NCBI GenBank assembly: GCA_004380135.1 | Contig: QXCR01000008.1 | Coordinates: 452,024-516,023, forward strand | DNA: 64,000 bases | Direction of reading: 5' to 3' | Source: Stemphylium vesicarium | Lineage: Eukaryota; Ascomycota; Dothideomycetes; Pleosporales; Pleosporaceae | Shown here: one piece after another, positions 35,269 to 47,907 of the stretch | Layout of the letters: each line of letters starts with the position of its first letter | Numbering within the stretch: position 1 is the stretch's first letter | Notes under the pieces: generated by a model | Database searches by the model: none | What the model was told of the DNA's origin: nothing | What the model saw: only the letters and a program-made list of their open reading frames with translations | Made by a program: the position numbers and the translations under genes

Positions 35269-38200
35269 ATGGCCACCGTGAAGCGCAGAGACTTGATACT
35301 CGCTGCCGTCGCCATCTTCATCGCCTGGGGCTATCTGACGCATTGGCAGCCCAAGCTGCTCTACCTTCCCTACGCCTTCATTGCCGGAGTACTTGCGACG
35401 TTTGCGCTGCTGGCATGGCTCACCTTGACGACTGCCTGGGACAGAGACCTACGAAGCGGAGGACAAGTCGACTATGGACCGCGCCACGTCGCCTTCGTGG
35501 CGCCAGACAAGTGGAAAGCTGAGATGGAGGCTCTGAACAAGCGGAACATGTACATGATGGAACCACTGTACCCCTCGTCCTTTATGATATCAGACAGTAT
35601 CGACGTCCTGATAGGCTTGATATTGCGCGATTTCGTGAAGAGCTGGTATGGAAGTATTAGCAAGAGCCCGACATTCGTTCACGAGATCGACAAGGCAGTG
35701 CGCGCAGTCATGGGCGAGATACGGGACCGCATACTAGCGGTAGATATGGTCGAGATGGTTGTGTCGCGCATGATTCCTCTCATCACCGACCACCTAAGAG
35801 CGTCGTACGAGGCCGAGCGCGTGGTTCGAGGGCGCAAGCTGTCGCGCAACATTACAGATTCCGAGGAGCTTGACCTTGCCATTGCAGCCAAGTACAAGGA
35901 GGGCCGGCTGCATCCTGCTGCTTCTCTGGCGTACTCAAATACCAAGCCTATACAGCAGCAGCACCTAAGGAGCATTGTCACGCGATTACTACCAAAGATC
36001 ATGCCTGCCAACATGTCTACCAGTCCTGCCGTCAATGTACTCATCAAGGAGATTGTGGCCTGCGCAGTCTTGTCGCCCGTGATGCAAATGCTCGCCGACC
36101 CAGACACCTGGAATCAACTCATGGAGGGTTATGTAAGAGCTCCCCTGCTTGAAGTTGATTAAGACTGACATTCATAGGGGCGATCTTTGCTGCAAGAAAG
36201 GAAGACAGTCCGCAAGCTCAGAGCTGCCCTCGACGAACACGCCCCGGCCTCACCGAAGAACCCCAAGAACGTCCAATTCCCCAAACTCGCGCCTGGCGAC
36301 AACGAGCGAAGATTCGAACGCTTCATACGCGCCATCAGGCAGACGAACACTCTCGCAGACGCTAGACGATTCCGCAGCGAAGTCTCAACCCAGCTACACA
36401 AGGACTCCATGGTTGAGGGCCAAGACCCTACTTACCTGCGTCGTCTCGAGACAGCACGGCAAATACTGGATACAAAGGTCACAAATCTTAGCGCAGGTGG
36501 ATCAGTCCGAGCCAAAGTCGCAGCACAAGAGAAGCCAAGACATAAGCGTACGTCTTCGAGGTTCGCGAACGCATCTTTGCGCGAAGTACTGTACGATGCT
36601 TCTGGCCTATCATGCTTCATGGAGTTTATGGATCAGGCAGATCTTATGAGACTGGTGCAGTTTTGGATCGTTGTGGATGGATTCCGTAATCCGCTGGAAG
36701 TAGAGACTGAAGAAGGCCCGGACTACGTTGGCGCGCTTCCCACATGGACAGAGTCCGATCGCGCGGATCTGGCACAGATTCATGAAGGCTATTTGTCGAA
36801 GCCCGAACTCAAGATTCTTCCTGAAGCCCGCCGCGCGGTTGCAGAATTTCTCAAGGCTGGACGGAAAGCGACACCACAACAATATCACAATGCGCGACGT
36901 TCGTTGTTGCAAGCACAGACAGCGGCATACGAGCAACTACAGGAGCCATATTTCCGGCGGTTCAAGAGATCCAACCTCTACTACAAGTGGCTGGCTATGG
37001 ACGAAGCAGCCAATGCTGACCAGAGCGCCGTCAAGACAAGGACCATGGCGCAAACGTTGGATAACCCCCCTCCTTCAGCGGCGCCTGCCATGATTCGCAC
37101 GCAATCAAGGCAGAAGAGTTCACTACAGGTACCACAAGGCGACCTGCGTCGAGCAGTCGCTTCCTCGTCGGACCTAAAGAGCCAAGGAGCTGTCAAGACT
37201 GCCGAGACACCTGCGCGACGATCCTTGGATATGCCATCATCAGCGTCTGCGCGTGCACCCTTGTTTGATGATGACTACGACTCTGACCCTCTTGCGCATT
37301 CGACCGCAAGTCTGAACTCGGATTACGGTCATGATCGCTCCAACCGCAATAACACGCAAGTCGTCGATGCGATGCAGGCAGCTCTGACCGACATCATGGA
37401 CGAGCCTGAAGGCTCCATCTTCTACGAGCCAAGTTTGAAATCCCCTATAGACAATGATTCGATGCGAGGCTCTGTAGATCTACCTCGAGTATCATCACCA
37501 AATCCGCAATTACAGCAAAGCAAAGAGAGTCTCAAGCCAAGCATAGCATCGCTGGGTTTAGTCGGAGAACCTAGAACACGCGGCGTGTTTGCTGACGACA
37601 TCTTTGGGGATGAACAGAGATTCCTGGAAGATGAGGTCGACGACCCAGTGCCTAAGGATCAGGCGGAAGACGAAGAGATACACGAAGCTGCACCTGGAGA
37701 TCTAGGTTTGGCAGAGGCTATTGATGCCCTTACAGCCGATATTGAACGCCTAGTGACCCAAGAGTCAATTGTAGATTCCCTGACATCAAAGGCTGAGCTG
37801 ACAAACAATGCTGCCGAGCTAAGGATCTTGCGCAAATCGAAAGCCAGCTTGCAACGGGAGATCCAACGCAAGGAATTGCAGCGGCAGCAGTACATTGTTC
37901 AGGAGAGTGACAACAGTTTGTACGGGCGCGCAACCGTATTCATTCAATCGATCATGGTGGGCACTGAAGAGGATGGCAAGGAGTACGCTATGTACGTCAT
38001 AGAAGTTCGACGACGTGCGGGCGATCAGATGCCAGCCGCTACGTGGGTCATTTCGCGGCGGTATAGTGAGTTTCACGACTTGAACAAAAGGCTTCGCGCA
38101 AAATTTCCTCAAGTTCGAAACCTAGAATTCCCTCGCCGACAGATGATGCTCAAACTGCAAAAGGACTTCTTGCATAAACGACGGCTTGGTCTAGAGAAGT

Positions 38201-39089
38201 ATCTCAGGGAGTTGCTACTCATTCCTGCGGTGTGCCGCAGTCGCGAATTGCGTGCCTTCCTTTCGGAAGCTGCAATCAGCCCTGCCGAAGCGCTCAAGAA
38301 CCAGGACCCAAACTCGAATGATTTTGTCACGCGAATCTACAACTCTGTGGCTGATGGCATGGAAGAGTTTCTCGGTAACATTCCTGTCCTAGATCAGCTC
38401 TCCATGGCAGGCCAGAACCTCATTTCCGCCGCTACCACACAACTCGCCAACACGAACGGCGCAACTGCGCAGCCCGGAAACCTCTCTTCATCTGGCGTAT
38501 TGGTAGCAGGCGAACCCAACAACGACGCTGAAGCTGAAGCAGAGCTGCTCGCATTCGAGAACAAGGAATTGGAACCTTTTGTCAAACCTATATGTGACAT
38601 CTTCTTGGAAACCTTCGAGCTGAACCGCGAGAATAACTGGCTTCGCGGCCGCGCCGTCGTGGTCGTCCTCCACCAGCTTTTGGGTGGCACCATTGAGCGC
38701 AAAGTCCGCGAGTCGTTCGATAACCTGCTTTCAGAAAACAATATCGTCAAGTACATCGACACGCTTAAAGACAGCATGTGGCCGAACGGAAGGATGAAGG
38801 CCAGTGTCGAGCGAACAAGCCAAGACAAGGACAAGAGTCGGAAGGCAGCGAGCGACGTCCTGAGCACGTTGGTCCCCGAGCTGGCTAGCAGCGTGGTGGG
38901 GAGGCAGAATGCACAATTGGCAGCGAAGAAGGTCGAAGGGACTATTAATAATACCCGGTTGAAGTAAGTTTCACTCCACCACGTCGTGCAGCTATCGAGA
39001 TTACTAATAGATTTCCAAGTACGCATCTTGCTTTTACACTCTTGGACGAGATGCTACAGGTTCTATTTCCTGATGTCGCTACGAAGTAA
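35269..39089 (+). CDS. MDM1: Mdm1-type PXA-RGS-PX-nexin C protein (ER-vacuole tether)
   Basis: Sorting-nexin-like membrane protein; yeast Mdm1 anchors in the ER and binds the vacuole to form contact sites. Exons 35269-36132, 36178-38963 and 39020-39089 give 1239 residues. Two hydrophobic segments lie near the N-terminus (about 7-25 and 32-52). A PXA domain spans about 105-290 and is followed by the 45-nt first intron. An RGS-like domain is at about 405-560 (REVLYDASGLSCFMEFMDQ). Acidic low-complexity sequence follows, then a PX domain at about 871-985 with the RRYSEF phosphoinositide motif, and a nexin-C domain from about 1089. The last exon is only 70 bases and encodes THLAFTLLDEMLQVLFPDV, the family's conserved end; reading through the 56-nt intron gives an early stop at 38967. 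The start is the first ATG in frame and lies just before the first hydrophobic helix. Confidence 0.94.
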
Positions 39090-39750
39090 TGTATGCATGA
39101 TAAGGAAGGCGTTGCATAGCTGGCGTTCTGACGAGCGTGCTGAAGAAAGTTCATGGGTTAAGTATTCTATTTGTATCAAGCGTTAGGTGCAAGCTATGTC
39201 TTTTTTCTCCACCATGTTTGCATTTCTGTATCACGAGTCAAGAAGGTTCTTTCTCTTCTGTCATCCATCCCATCCCAATCAAGGTGAAGGTGTGTCAACG
39301 GAGCGCGGTGTAAGTGATGGCTTTCCTTCCGTTTGACTTTGAATCAATGCTGCAGGTAGGGAGTCACATGCGGAAGAGTGCGATGCGTTGCTGTCGTGGG
39401 GCATGGGTGTATTGTTTGGCTGTCTTGTGTGGGGTTTGTTCTGGTTGATGTGGGTATTTGCTGCTCCACAGCCTTTGTTTATTCACGGAACCGCAAACCA
39501 GTTCACGCATTAATGTAGGATCCTCTCACTCTCACCTCTCACTCTCACCTCTCATCTCTCACTTATCGGAGAAAATTTTCTGCTTGCTCACGGACGGCGC
39601 AACGCCTTCCTCTACTGCAACAGACACCCGCTACCAAAACCACCCCAACTCTTTTCGACTCTTTCTCCCCTGCGCCGCATCTCACAAGGACTCTTTTCGC
39701 TTGTCTACACGCGGTACATCTTTGGCTCAGAGAGGCTGTAGCCACTCAGT
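39090..39750. other. Spacer MDM1 / ZNFX1-like gene with CT-rich leader
   Basis: A repeated CTCTCA-type stretch (about 39523-39563) lies in the probable leader of the helicase gene; the rest is featureless. Confidence 0.6.
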
Positions 39751-42700
39751 ATGTCTTGGCGCGGCGGCGGGCGCGGTCAACGTGGCGGTGGTGCAGGCGA
39801 TAGAGGAAATACCCAGCCCATCTGCTACGAATTCCGCAATAAGGGCTTCTGTCAACGTCCCAACTGTCGCTACTCCCACGATCTCGGTCCGAACGATGCG
39901 TCTCTTCCTTCAGCTGCGTCTCTCTCAACAGACAGTGGATCAGCACAACAGCGAAACCGCGATCAGCGCATCTGTTACTTCTTTAAAAACGGCCAATGCA
40001 ACAAAGGCGCCAACTGTCGTTTCTCACATGATATAAGCGAAGAGCAGCCGGCACATAATGAGACGGCACCCAGGAGAGTAAATGAGAGCACGGAACAAAA
40101 GCAGGCAAGGCAGACATACAATTCCTGGAAATCCTATCTTGGAAAGGAGCCTAACAACTTTCGAACTATGCGACATCTCTGGAAAGGAGCACAGGCTATC
40201 CTTCAAGAAGGCGACCGAGACTGGAAGCAGCAGCTACCTCAAGACCTAGCTACGGATGACCAGAACTACAAAGGGTATCAACACATCGGCGCCATTCTGA
40301 GCAGACGTGTGCTGGACAATGACTACGATGACTTCGTAAAGGTCTGTCGCGACTTCCTCCTCACAATGACGCATCCTTCGCTGGTTGACTGTCTCGCCGT
40401 GGATACTCAAGTCGGATATCTCTTCAATTACATAAGTGGCACCAACGGTTCAAGGGCTGTGCCATTCTTCAAGCACCTCTGCGAGACTCTAGTTGCGCTT
40501 CGTATTGATGACAGTCTGCCTGTTTCTGTCGAGCTCCTTGAGGGTACTCTTGTAGCGCTGTCAAAATTGTTACCGGAGTTACTCAGGCGTAACGCAAGAG
40601 TGCGCTTCAATAACGATCTTCAAACACTTACTGAAGCTTTGGAGGCTGCGTCGAAAATATTCGCCCCCAACGGTCCCAATGTACCCAGCACACTAGTATC
40701 TAATTGCGTTGCGAATGTACGTGCTTTAGTTGCGCGGGCGAAAGGACTCCTCGCGACTCCAGGGCTTAACAACGATTCAAGAATCACTGCGCCTGCACTT
40801 TATCCCCGCGATTTCGTCATTCCCAGCGACCGCCACGACAATGACAAAATCGACATCGCTGACATCATCATTTTCCCAACTTTGGACGAAATTATGAGCG
40901 AAGCGCAAGAGTTCTTACCGTTCACCGATCCGGACCAGCCTCATTTTCTAACAAATCCCGTTGAGCGCCACATCGACACTTACTTCCGTCTTCTACGTCA
41001 CGAGATCTTCGGCAGTCTGAAAGAAGCTCTGTCGTGTTTGATGCAGGAGCTCACGCACAATCTCGCCCTGTTCGGCAGTCCTAGACTAAAACTCGGAGAT
41101 GTTAGGGCTCACCAGTACACCGGGGCCTTTATCAGTGGGTTGACATTCACTGGCAAAAAAGGATTGGAAGTCCAATTTTCCTTTCAACAACCATCTTCCA
41201 TCCAAGCAAAGTCAGTTGAGAAGCAGCGTCAGTGGTGGACGGATACGAAGCGATTGGGAAAGGGCTCTCTTCTTTCGTTCATTTGGCCCCAAAATGCAAC
41301 CGTCCAGCACGTTTTCCTAGAGGTTACAGGAAGTAGCGCAGAGAAACGCGAAGCCGGTTTTGTGGTCAATCCCGACAACAGTGCTACGGTAACTGTTCGT
41401 ATCATGACGCAGGACAAGCCGACACTCACGATGTTGATGGGAGCGGAATCGGGTCTGATGCGGGGAATCATTCTCGAATTTCCAAAGTTGATGCCTGCCA
41501 CCTTCGTCCCTATTCTGGAGAATCTGCAGGGGATGCAGCGCCTGGATCAGCTTCCATTCAGCCAGTGGATCGTCCCTAGCCGTCACACGGAACCATCCAA
41601 TACCAGGGTCTATCACAACATACCCCCTCCACTTTATGCTCGGAACCCGGGATTCATCTTCCCTTTGAGGAGCATTGTGGACAAAGACGACGGCGAGCTT
41701 GCAGTCCAGCCCACTTCCCAGTGCGATGACAAGGACATACTTGATGCCTTGGAAGCGAAGACTCCTCTCGACCGCGGACAGTGCCGTGCTCTCATTTCAG
41801 CGCTAACGCGTGAATATGCTTTCATTCAAGGGCCCCCAGGGACGGGAAAGAGCTATCTCGGACTACATCTGATGAAAGTTTTATTGGATGTGAAGGCTAA
41901 AGCCGTGCTGGGGCCTATTCTTGTCGTGTAAGTGCAAGCTATTTTAGTCCCACAAGGAACTTCCCGGCTTACCGACTCTGTCATGTCGTTGTCCTAGTGT
42001 ATAATTCTTTTGCTAACATCATCCCAGTTGTTACACCAATCATGCCTTAGACCAGTTCCTCGAGCACCTGCTCGATGCTGGCGTTGAGAAACTCATTCGC
42101 GTTGGCGGTCAGAGTAAATCCGAACGCCTCAAAGAATGCAACCTCAACAAGCTGAAGCGAGGCGAAACAAAAACCAAATCGGAAAAACGCATGACATGGG
42201 AAGCTTACGATGCACTGGAAACTCATGAAGAGGAGGGCTCGTATGTTCTACACCAGCTGGAGCAGCTCAGGAAACGTGGGGAGTGGTCTGATCTTGCGAT
42301 CCACCTTCGCGAAGACTATCCCGAGATACATTCCCAGTTCCGGGATGTAGACGATGAAGGATTTCAGCACGTGGGCCGCCATCCGTTTGATATGTGGAAA
42401 GTCGGCGACGCATCATCCACGATCGCGAGTCACCATCCGCGTCCAGTATCAAGCATCCGAAGGGTCATTCGAAAGGCTGCTATCGATGCTTATTCGTTGA
42501 CATTCTTCGAGCGCCAGGCCCTCGTTGCACACTTTGTCAAGGAGATCCACGACGCCAAGGTTGCGGAATTATACGAAACTCTAAATGCCGTTGTCGCTTG
42601 CCAGGTGAGCTTGGAAAACGTCCACGCTGAGGCAAGTCGTCGAATACTGGAAGGAGCCGATGTGATTGGTATGACAACCTCTGGTCTAGCAGGCAAGATA

Positions 42701-45700
42701 TCTCTCTTGAAGCACGTCAGGTGCAAGGTCATGATCTGCGAAGAGGCCGGAGAGATCTTGGAGCCCCATATGATATCTGCGCTACTTCCTTCGGTGCAGC
42801 ACTGCATCCAGATAGGCGACCACGAGCAACTTCGACCTTCTGTATCGAATTATGCAGACCTTTCTCTGGAGAGTCAGCGGGGCAAACTTCATCAGCTGGA
42901 CAAGAGCCAATTCGAACGACTATCCGTTGGTGAGCATGGAAGGCCTGCTATGCCTATCGCTCAGTTGAACGTTCAGCGCCGCATGCGCCCAGAGATTTCC
43001 ACGCTTATCCGCGAGACCATTTACGACAAGCTCGTTGATCATGCCACTACATCCAGTATGCCTGATGTTGTTGGCTTACGGAAGAACGTTTTCTGGCTAG
43101 ATCACAACCATGTCGAAGATGGTATGGACGCAGACGACCAATTTGACAAGTCAAAGACCAACACTTGGGAGGTTGCTATGATCCAAGCGCTTGTTCATCA
43201 CGTCATACGTCAGGGTGTCTACAAGAGCAGCGAAATCGCAGTCTTGACTCCTTACACAGGCCAACTCCAGAAGCTGCGCCATGCGATGCGTGATGATTTC
43301 GAGATTGTTCTTAGCGACCGTGACCAAGAAGCCCTGGAGGATGGAGGATATGAGAGCGATGAGTTCCGACTAGCAGGACAAGGGGTTGGCATCTCAAATG
43401 ATGAGCAGAAGCCTTTGCGGAAGCAAACTCTCATCAATCTTCTCCGAGTCGCAACGGTTGACAACTTTCAAGGTGAAGAGGCCAAAGTTGTCATCATATC
43501 TCTGGTCCGAAGCAACGAAAAGGGAAAGGTTGGTTTCCTGAGGAGCTCGAATCGCATCAACGTGCTCCTCAGTCGCGCAAAACACGGAATGTACATCATC
43601 GGCAATACCGATACCTACGCGAATGTTACCATGTGGCAAGAGGTCATCGATATCTTGAGGACCGAACAATCCGTCGGCCAATCTCTAGGTCTATGCTGCC
43701 CACGGCATCCGGAAACAATCATCGACGTTCAAACACCCGATGACTTTGAGGTCTTCAGCCCTCAAGGCGGTTGTATGGAGCCCTGCCAGGATCGACTGCC
43801 CTGTGGCCATTCATGTAAGGAGCGATGTCATTCCAAGGCGCTGCACTTGGCCTTCAGTTGCGACGAGCCGTGCCAGCGCCTCCATCAGCCTTGCAACCAT
43901 CTTTGTCAGAAGCAAACGTGTGGGGAAGACTGTGGAAAATGCATGGTCAAACTGGACGATGTGCAACTGCCATGCGGCCACGCCAAGAATAACGTCGCAT
44001 GTCATCTGACCCTGAACCTTGGAAGAATCAGGTGCGATGTCCAAGTTGAGAAGCAAGTACCCGGCTGTGAGCACAAATTCCTCGTGGTATGCTCCCAGGG
44101 TGTTACTAGAGCAGATGGCTTCAGGTGTCCCATTAGTTGCGGAACGTTGCTTCCTTGCAGTCACCCGTGTCCTGGGACCTGCGGTTGCTGCAACACGCAG
44201 GATCTTGAGGGTTCGATCGTAAAGCATGCTACCTGCACCAAGATCTGTGGTCGAAAATACGGAACATGCAACCACAACTGCACTCGCATGTGCCACGATG
44301 GGACTGACTGCGGTCTCTGCCATAACCCCTGTGAAGTAAGTCGCTCTTTTTTCCATCATCTTTTCACGCCCTAACCACATTTTAGGTACGCTGCAAGCAC
44401 ACCAAGTGTCCTTTGAAGTGCCATGAACCATGCGCTCCATGTATTCAGCCGTGTGTCTGGGAGTGCGAACATCAGGGCAAGTGCACGATGCCATGTTCTG
44501 CTCCCTGCAACCGTCTACCATGCAACGAGCGTTGCACCAAGCTCCTCCGATGTGGCCATCAATGTCCAAGCATATGCGGCGAAGAGTGCCCGCATGACTA
44601 CTGTCAGCAGTGCGGTATGAATCTGGACGCCGAACCAGACATGATAATGTTCCAACCCTACTCCGGCATCGATTTGGATGAGTCGCCAATAGTAGTGCTC
44701 GGATGCCCACATTTCTTCACCATTGAGACCCTGGACGGCCAGATCGATATCAAGCAGGTGTACACCCATGACGAAATGACGGATCAATACACTGGCTTGG
44801 TAGAGAATTACCAATTGGCAGTGAATGTGCCTCAGTGCCCGCATTGCCGAACACCTATCCGCCAATACGTTACTCAGCGATACAACCGAGTGGTCAACAG
44901 AGCAGTTATGGATGAGATGTCCAAACGCTTCATCGTCAACGGACAGAGTGAGCTACGGGGTTTTGAGGCCAGACTTCAGACATTAGAGAAAGATCTTGAG
45001 TCATCTCGTGAATCAATCATCCCTAACGTCACGATTCCAGTCGGTAACCCACAAATTGCCAATCGTAACACACAGCGACTCGCAGAAGCCATCAATAACA
45101 AGCTCGGAAATCGGTACTCGCCAATCAGTGTGCTAGAACAGAATGTCAAAGCATGTCAGATGCGTATGGCCGACAAGAATCAACCTGCGACCAAGCTGCA
45201 TGAAGCCATGGTTTACGCAATCAAGAAGCACCCTTCCATCGACGATGCTCTAGCCAAATTGAGCCTCGACACTTCCGCTGCAAGTGCGAAGCGCAATCGA
45301 GACCAGCGCGTCACTTTTGGCTTCCGCTCGATCCAGTTCAAGATTCGCTATCTGGTCCTGGAAGACAAGTACGAAGTCGCATGCGCTGTTCGAGCCAAAT
45401 ACCCCACCGACAAGCTAAAACTTGTATTTCCAGGCGGACAACCTCTTACGGAGACAGGCATCTTCTTGAATCAATGCGCGAAGCTAATAAAAGAGTGTAC
45501 CGATGAGAGTTTGCCCAAGTTTGCAGTTGAAGCGACCTTGTACTTCTCCCGTATCACGGGGCTGCTCGGCTCTTCGGGTCTCTGCAAGGGTTCTAATCAC
45601 GACATCGCTATGCAGTATCGAGAGGCGGCCCGAAGGTTTCTCAAGAAAGCAGCAAAGCTTTGTGAACAACCTTTCCAAGGTGCGGAGGGACTTGCGCAAG

Positions 45701-46038
45701 CCGTTGAACATTCCGATCGGCTGCTTGGTAGAGAGTTTTATCAGGAAGTGTCGAAAGAAGAGCTTGAGGCTATCAAACAAGCCATGGTCAGCGGCTCCAG
45801 AGGTATCGCGACACACTCTGGTCATTGGTACGAGTGTGTGAATGGTCATCCGGTAAGTTCGAGATCTCCTAAAGAACATTCATGGTGAAGTTTTGCGCTA
45901 ACTCAATCTTAGTTTGCTATTGGCGAGTGCGGTATGCCCATGGAGGATGCTCGCTGCCCAGAATGCGGCGCAGCTATTGGTGGTCAGAACCACACTGCTG
46001 TTGAAGGAGTTACGCGCTCAACAAGAATGGAGGGCTAG
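39751..46038 (+). CDS. ZNFX1/Hrr1-type SF1 RNA helicase with zinc fingers
   Basis: Giant helicase of the NFX1-type zinc-finger family; relatives include animal ZNFX1 (RNA surveillance, small-RNA inheritance) and fission-yeast Hrr1 (RNAi heterochromatin). Exons 39751-41927, 42028-44335, 44386-45852 and 45913-46038 give 2025 residues. An RGG-rich start leads into two CCCH fingers (Cys25-Cys34-Cys39-His43; Cys75-Cys83-Cys89-His93). A family-specific domain follows. The SF1 helicase core has Walker A GPPGTGKS (Lys700), a Walker B-like CEEAGEILEPH, the QRRMRPEIS motif, VDNFQGEEAKVVIISLVRS and RINVLLSRAKHGMYIIG. Then come NFX1-type fingers rich in CGH-type Cys/His repeats (about 1460-1750). An RZ-type finger closes the protein (YECVNGHPFAIGECGMPMED then CPECGAAIGG). 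Introns are 100, 50 and 60 nt and all restore the frame. Start is the first ATG of the CCCH frame. Substrate RNAs are unknown. Confidence 0.95.
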
Positions 46039-46676
46039 AAGTGGTGGGTAGCAACTAGATGGTTAGCGTTGAGATGGTGGCGGAGAATTTACTGAAGGGT
46101 CGAGAGATGACCACTAGAGAAACAGTGGCGGTAGAATGTCAACCTCCTCAATCAAAGATCAGACATCGTACCTGATTATTTCACTTTCTCCGGTGCTCTA
46201 AGCCTAGTGAATGACGAAGTCACGATGTTGGACCCTGTAGTTACTGTGCACGCCGCGACAAGATGCAACACCGTCCTATCACCAATCTTGGTAGTGTAGG
46301 TATGAGCTGAATAATTAATGGCCATCGATTTGAATTGCGCATCAAAACATCCACTGCAATCGAGACCTGCTGAGTGGTACACCGGTTTTCTATAACTCAT
46401 GTTTTCCAGTAAGCAAGAAAGCGCAGGTTGAGTCTTGTGACATCATCGCAAAACATTGGTGAGGAAAGAGACTGCAAACGCTCCTACTCCCACCCGGATT
46501 ATGAAGCAACACTCAACATGCGCCTTCTAAACCATCTCGAGAAGGCATGACGCCTGCCGGCTCAGTTGTCTACGTCATCTCAACCACCAGAAAACACAAA
46601 CAACACAACACTTTACTAAGTTGAACAGCTCACTCACCCACATCGACATTTTTACTCGCTATTACTTCATACAAAC
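46039..46676. other. Spacer helicase / SDR gene
   Basis: 3' flank of the helicase and promoter of the SDR gene, with a CA-rich leader ending in ACAAACATG. Nothing else is seen. Confidence 0.6.
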
Positions 46677-47907
46677 ATGCCCAACCTTCGCACTCGCTTC
46701 CGAGCAATGCTCCACGACAGAGAGAAGCAGAAGTTGCAGAAACGGTTCGGGATAAACCCTGAACAGCAGCCCAGTCCCGAAATTGTCGTTCATTCACCCA
46801 AATCGAAATCGACTTCATCAGAGACTCTTTGCCCACTTCCGAATAGTATCAAGGACCGCCTATTTGCTATCACCGGGGCAGCATCAGGCATCGGCCGTGC
46901 AACTGCTACGTTACTCGTTGAAAGCGGGGCCCTCGTCACTCTAGCGGACCAGGACGAAGAGGCTGTTATTCAGCTGGCAAAGGATCTGGGACCGCAAGCA
47001 TGGGGGGTCAAAGTCGATGTTACGAATCATATAGATGTATCGTTTTGGCTAAAGTATGCACCTCTGCATTGGAAGAGGGGAGGTATCGATGGTGAGCACC
47101 CGTCAACAGCCCATTAACAATTACCTCGAGTCACCAAACGAGCAGCTGTATACCGGATGGCCCTTGGCTAACAACTACAACAGGCGCCGTGAACCTCGCT
47201 GGCATCTCCGGCCGCCTTGACCCCGTCGGAAAAGGTGGATACGGCTACGAAGTCTTCCGGGTCAATGTCCATGGCACATTCAACTGCATGTTGGAGGAAC
47301 TACGCATCATGCGCCCGGCACAGAACGGCATACCAGGCGGTGCTATTGTCAACGCGGCGTCGGTGACAGGGCTCGTCGGCAAACCCAACTGCGCCATGTT
47401 CAGCGCCTCGCAGCAGGCGATTGTTGGCCTCACAAAATCAGCTGCAGGCGAACAGAAAAAGACTGGCATCAGGATCAATGCAGTTGCGCCGTGAGTTCTT
47501 TTGGTCCTTCTCCCTCTTATCAGCTTCTCGTCGCCGAACAACTTACTTTCCCCCACCCCACTCCACTAAGCCCTATCGCCGCCTTCTAGAACACGCACGC
47601 CCCGGAAACCAATAAGAGCGCCGCATACATTGTGTAGCAAGACAGAACTCCCGCAATTGCTCATATGACACTAACACTTGCTCGCGTGCGCAGTGGCTTC
47701 ATCGACACACCTTTCATGGACAAGCTCGACGCCCACTTCGGCTACAAGATAACCGACGATGCGGTCCTAGGGCGACGCGGTCGCCCAGAGGAAGTCGCCA
47801 AAGTGATTCGTTTCCTGCTGAGTAGCGACGCGAGCTTCGTGACGGGGTCTGTGTATCAGGTCGACGGTGGGGAGGGGCGCTCAGGATGCATGGAAGTTAA
47901 CGTTTGA
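46677..47907 (+). CDS. Short-chain dehydrogenase/reductase-like protein lacking catalytic Tyr and Lys
   Basis: Rossmann-fold protein of the classical SDR family. Exons 46677-47091, 47184-47490 and 47694-47907 give 311 residues; introns are 92 and 203 nt. A 58-residue charged extension (RFRAMLHDREKQKLQKRF) precedes the fold. The cofactor motif TGAASGIG is at 66-73, the acidic NAD-type residues are in LADQDEE, the N-x-AG motif is Asn142 (NLAG) and the structural Asn166 (VNVHG) is present. Ser198 sits at the catalytic-serine position, but the usual Y-x3-K is replaced by Phe211..Gln215 (MFSASQQA). The PGFIDTPF and VTGSVYQVDGG motifs after it are normal. It thus looks like a complete fold without the normal chemistry, or with altered chemistry. 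Substrate unknown. Confidence 0.9.
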
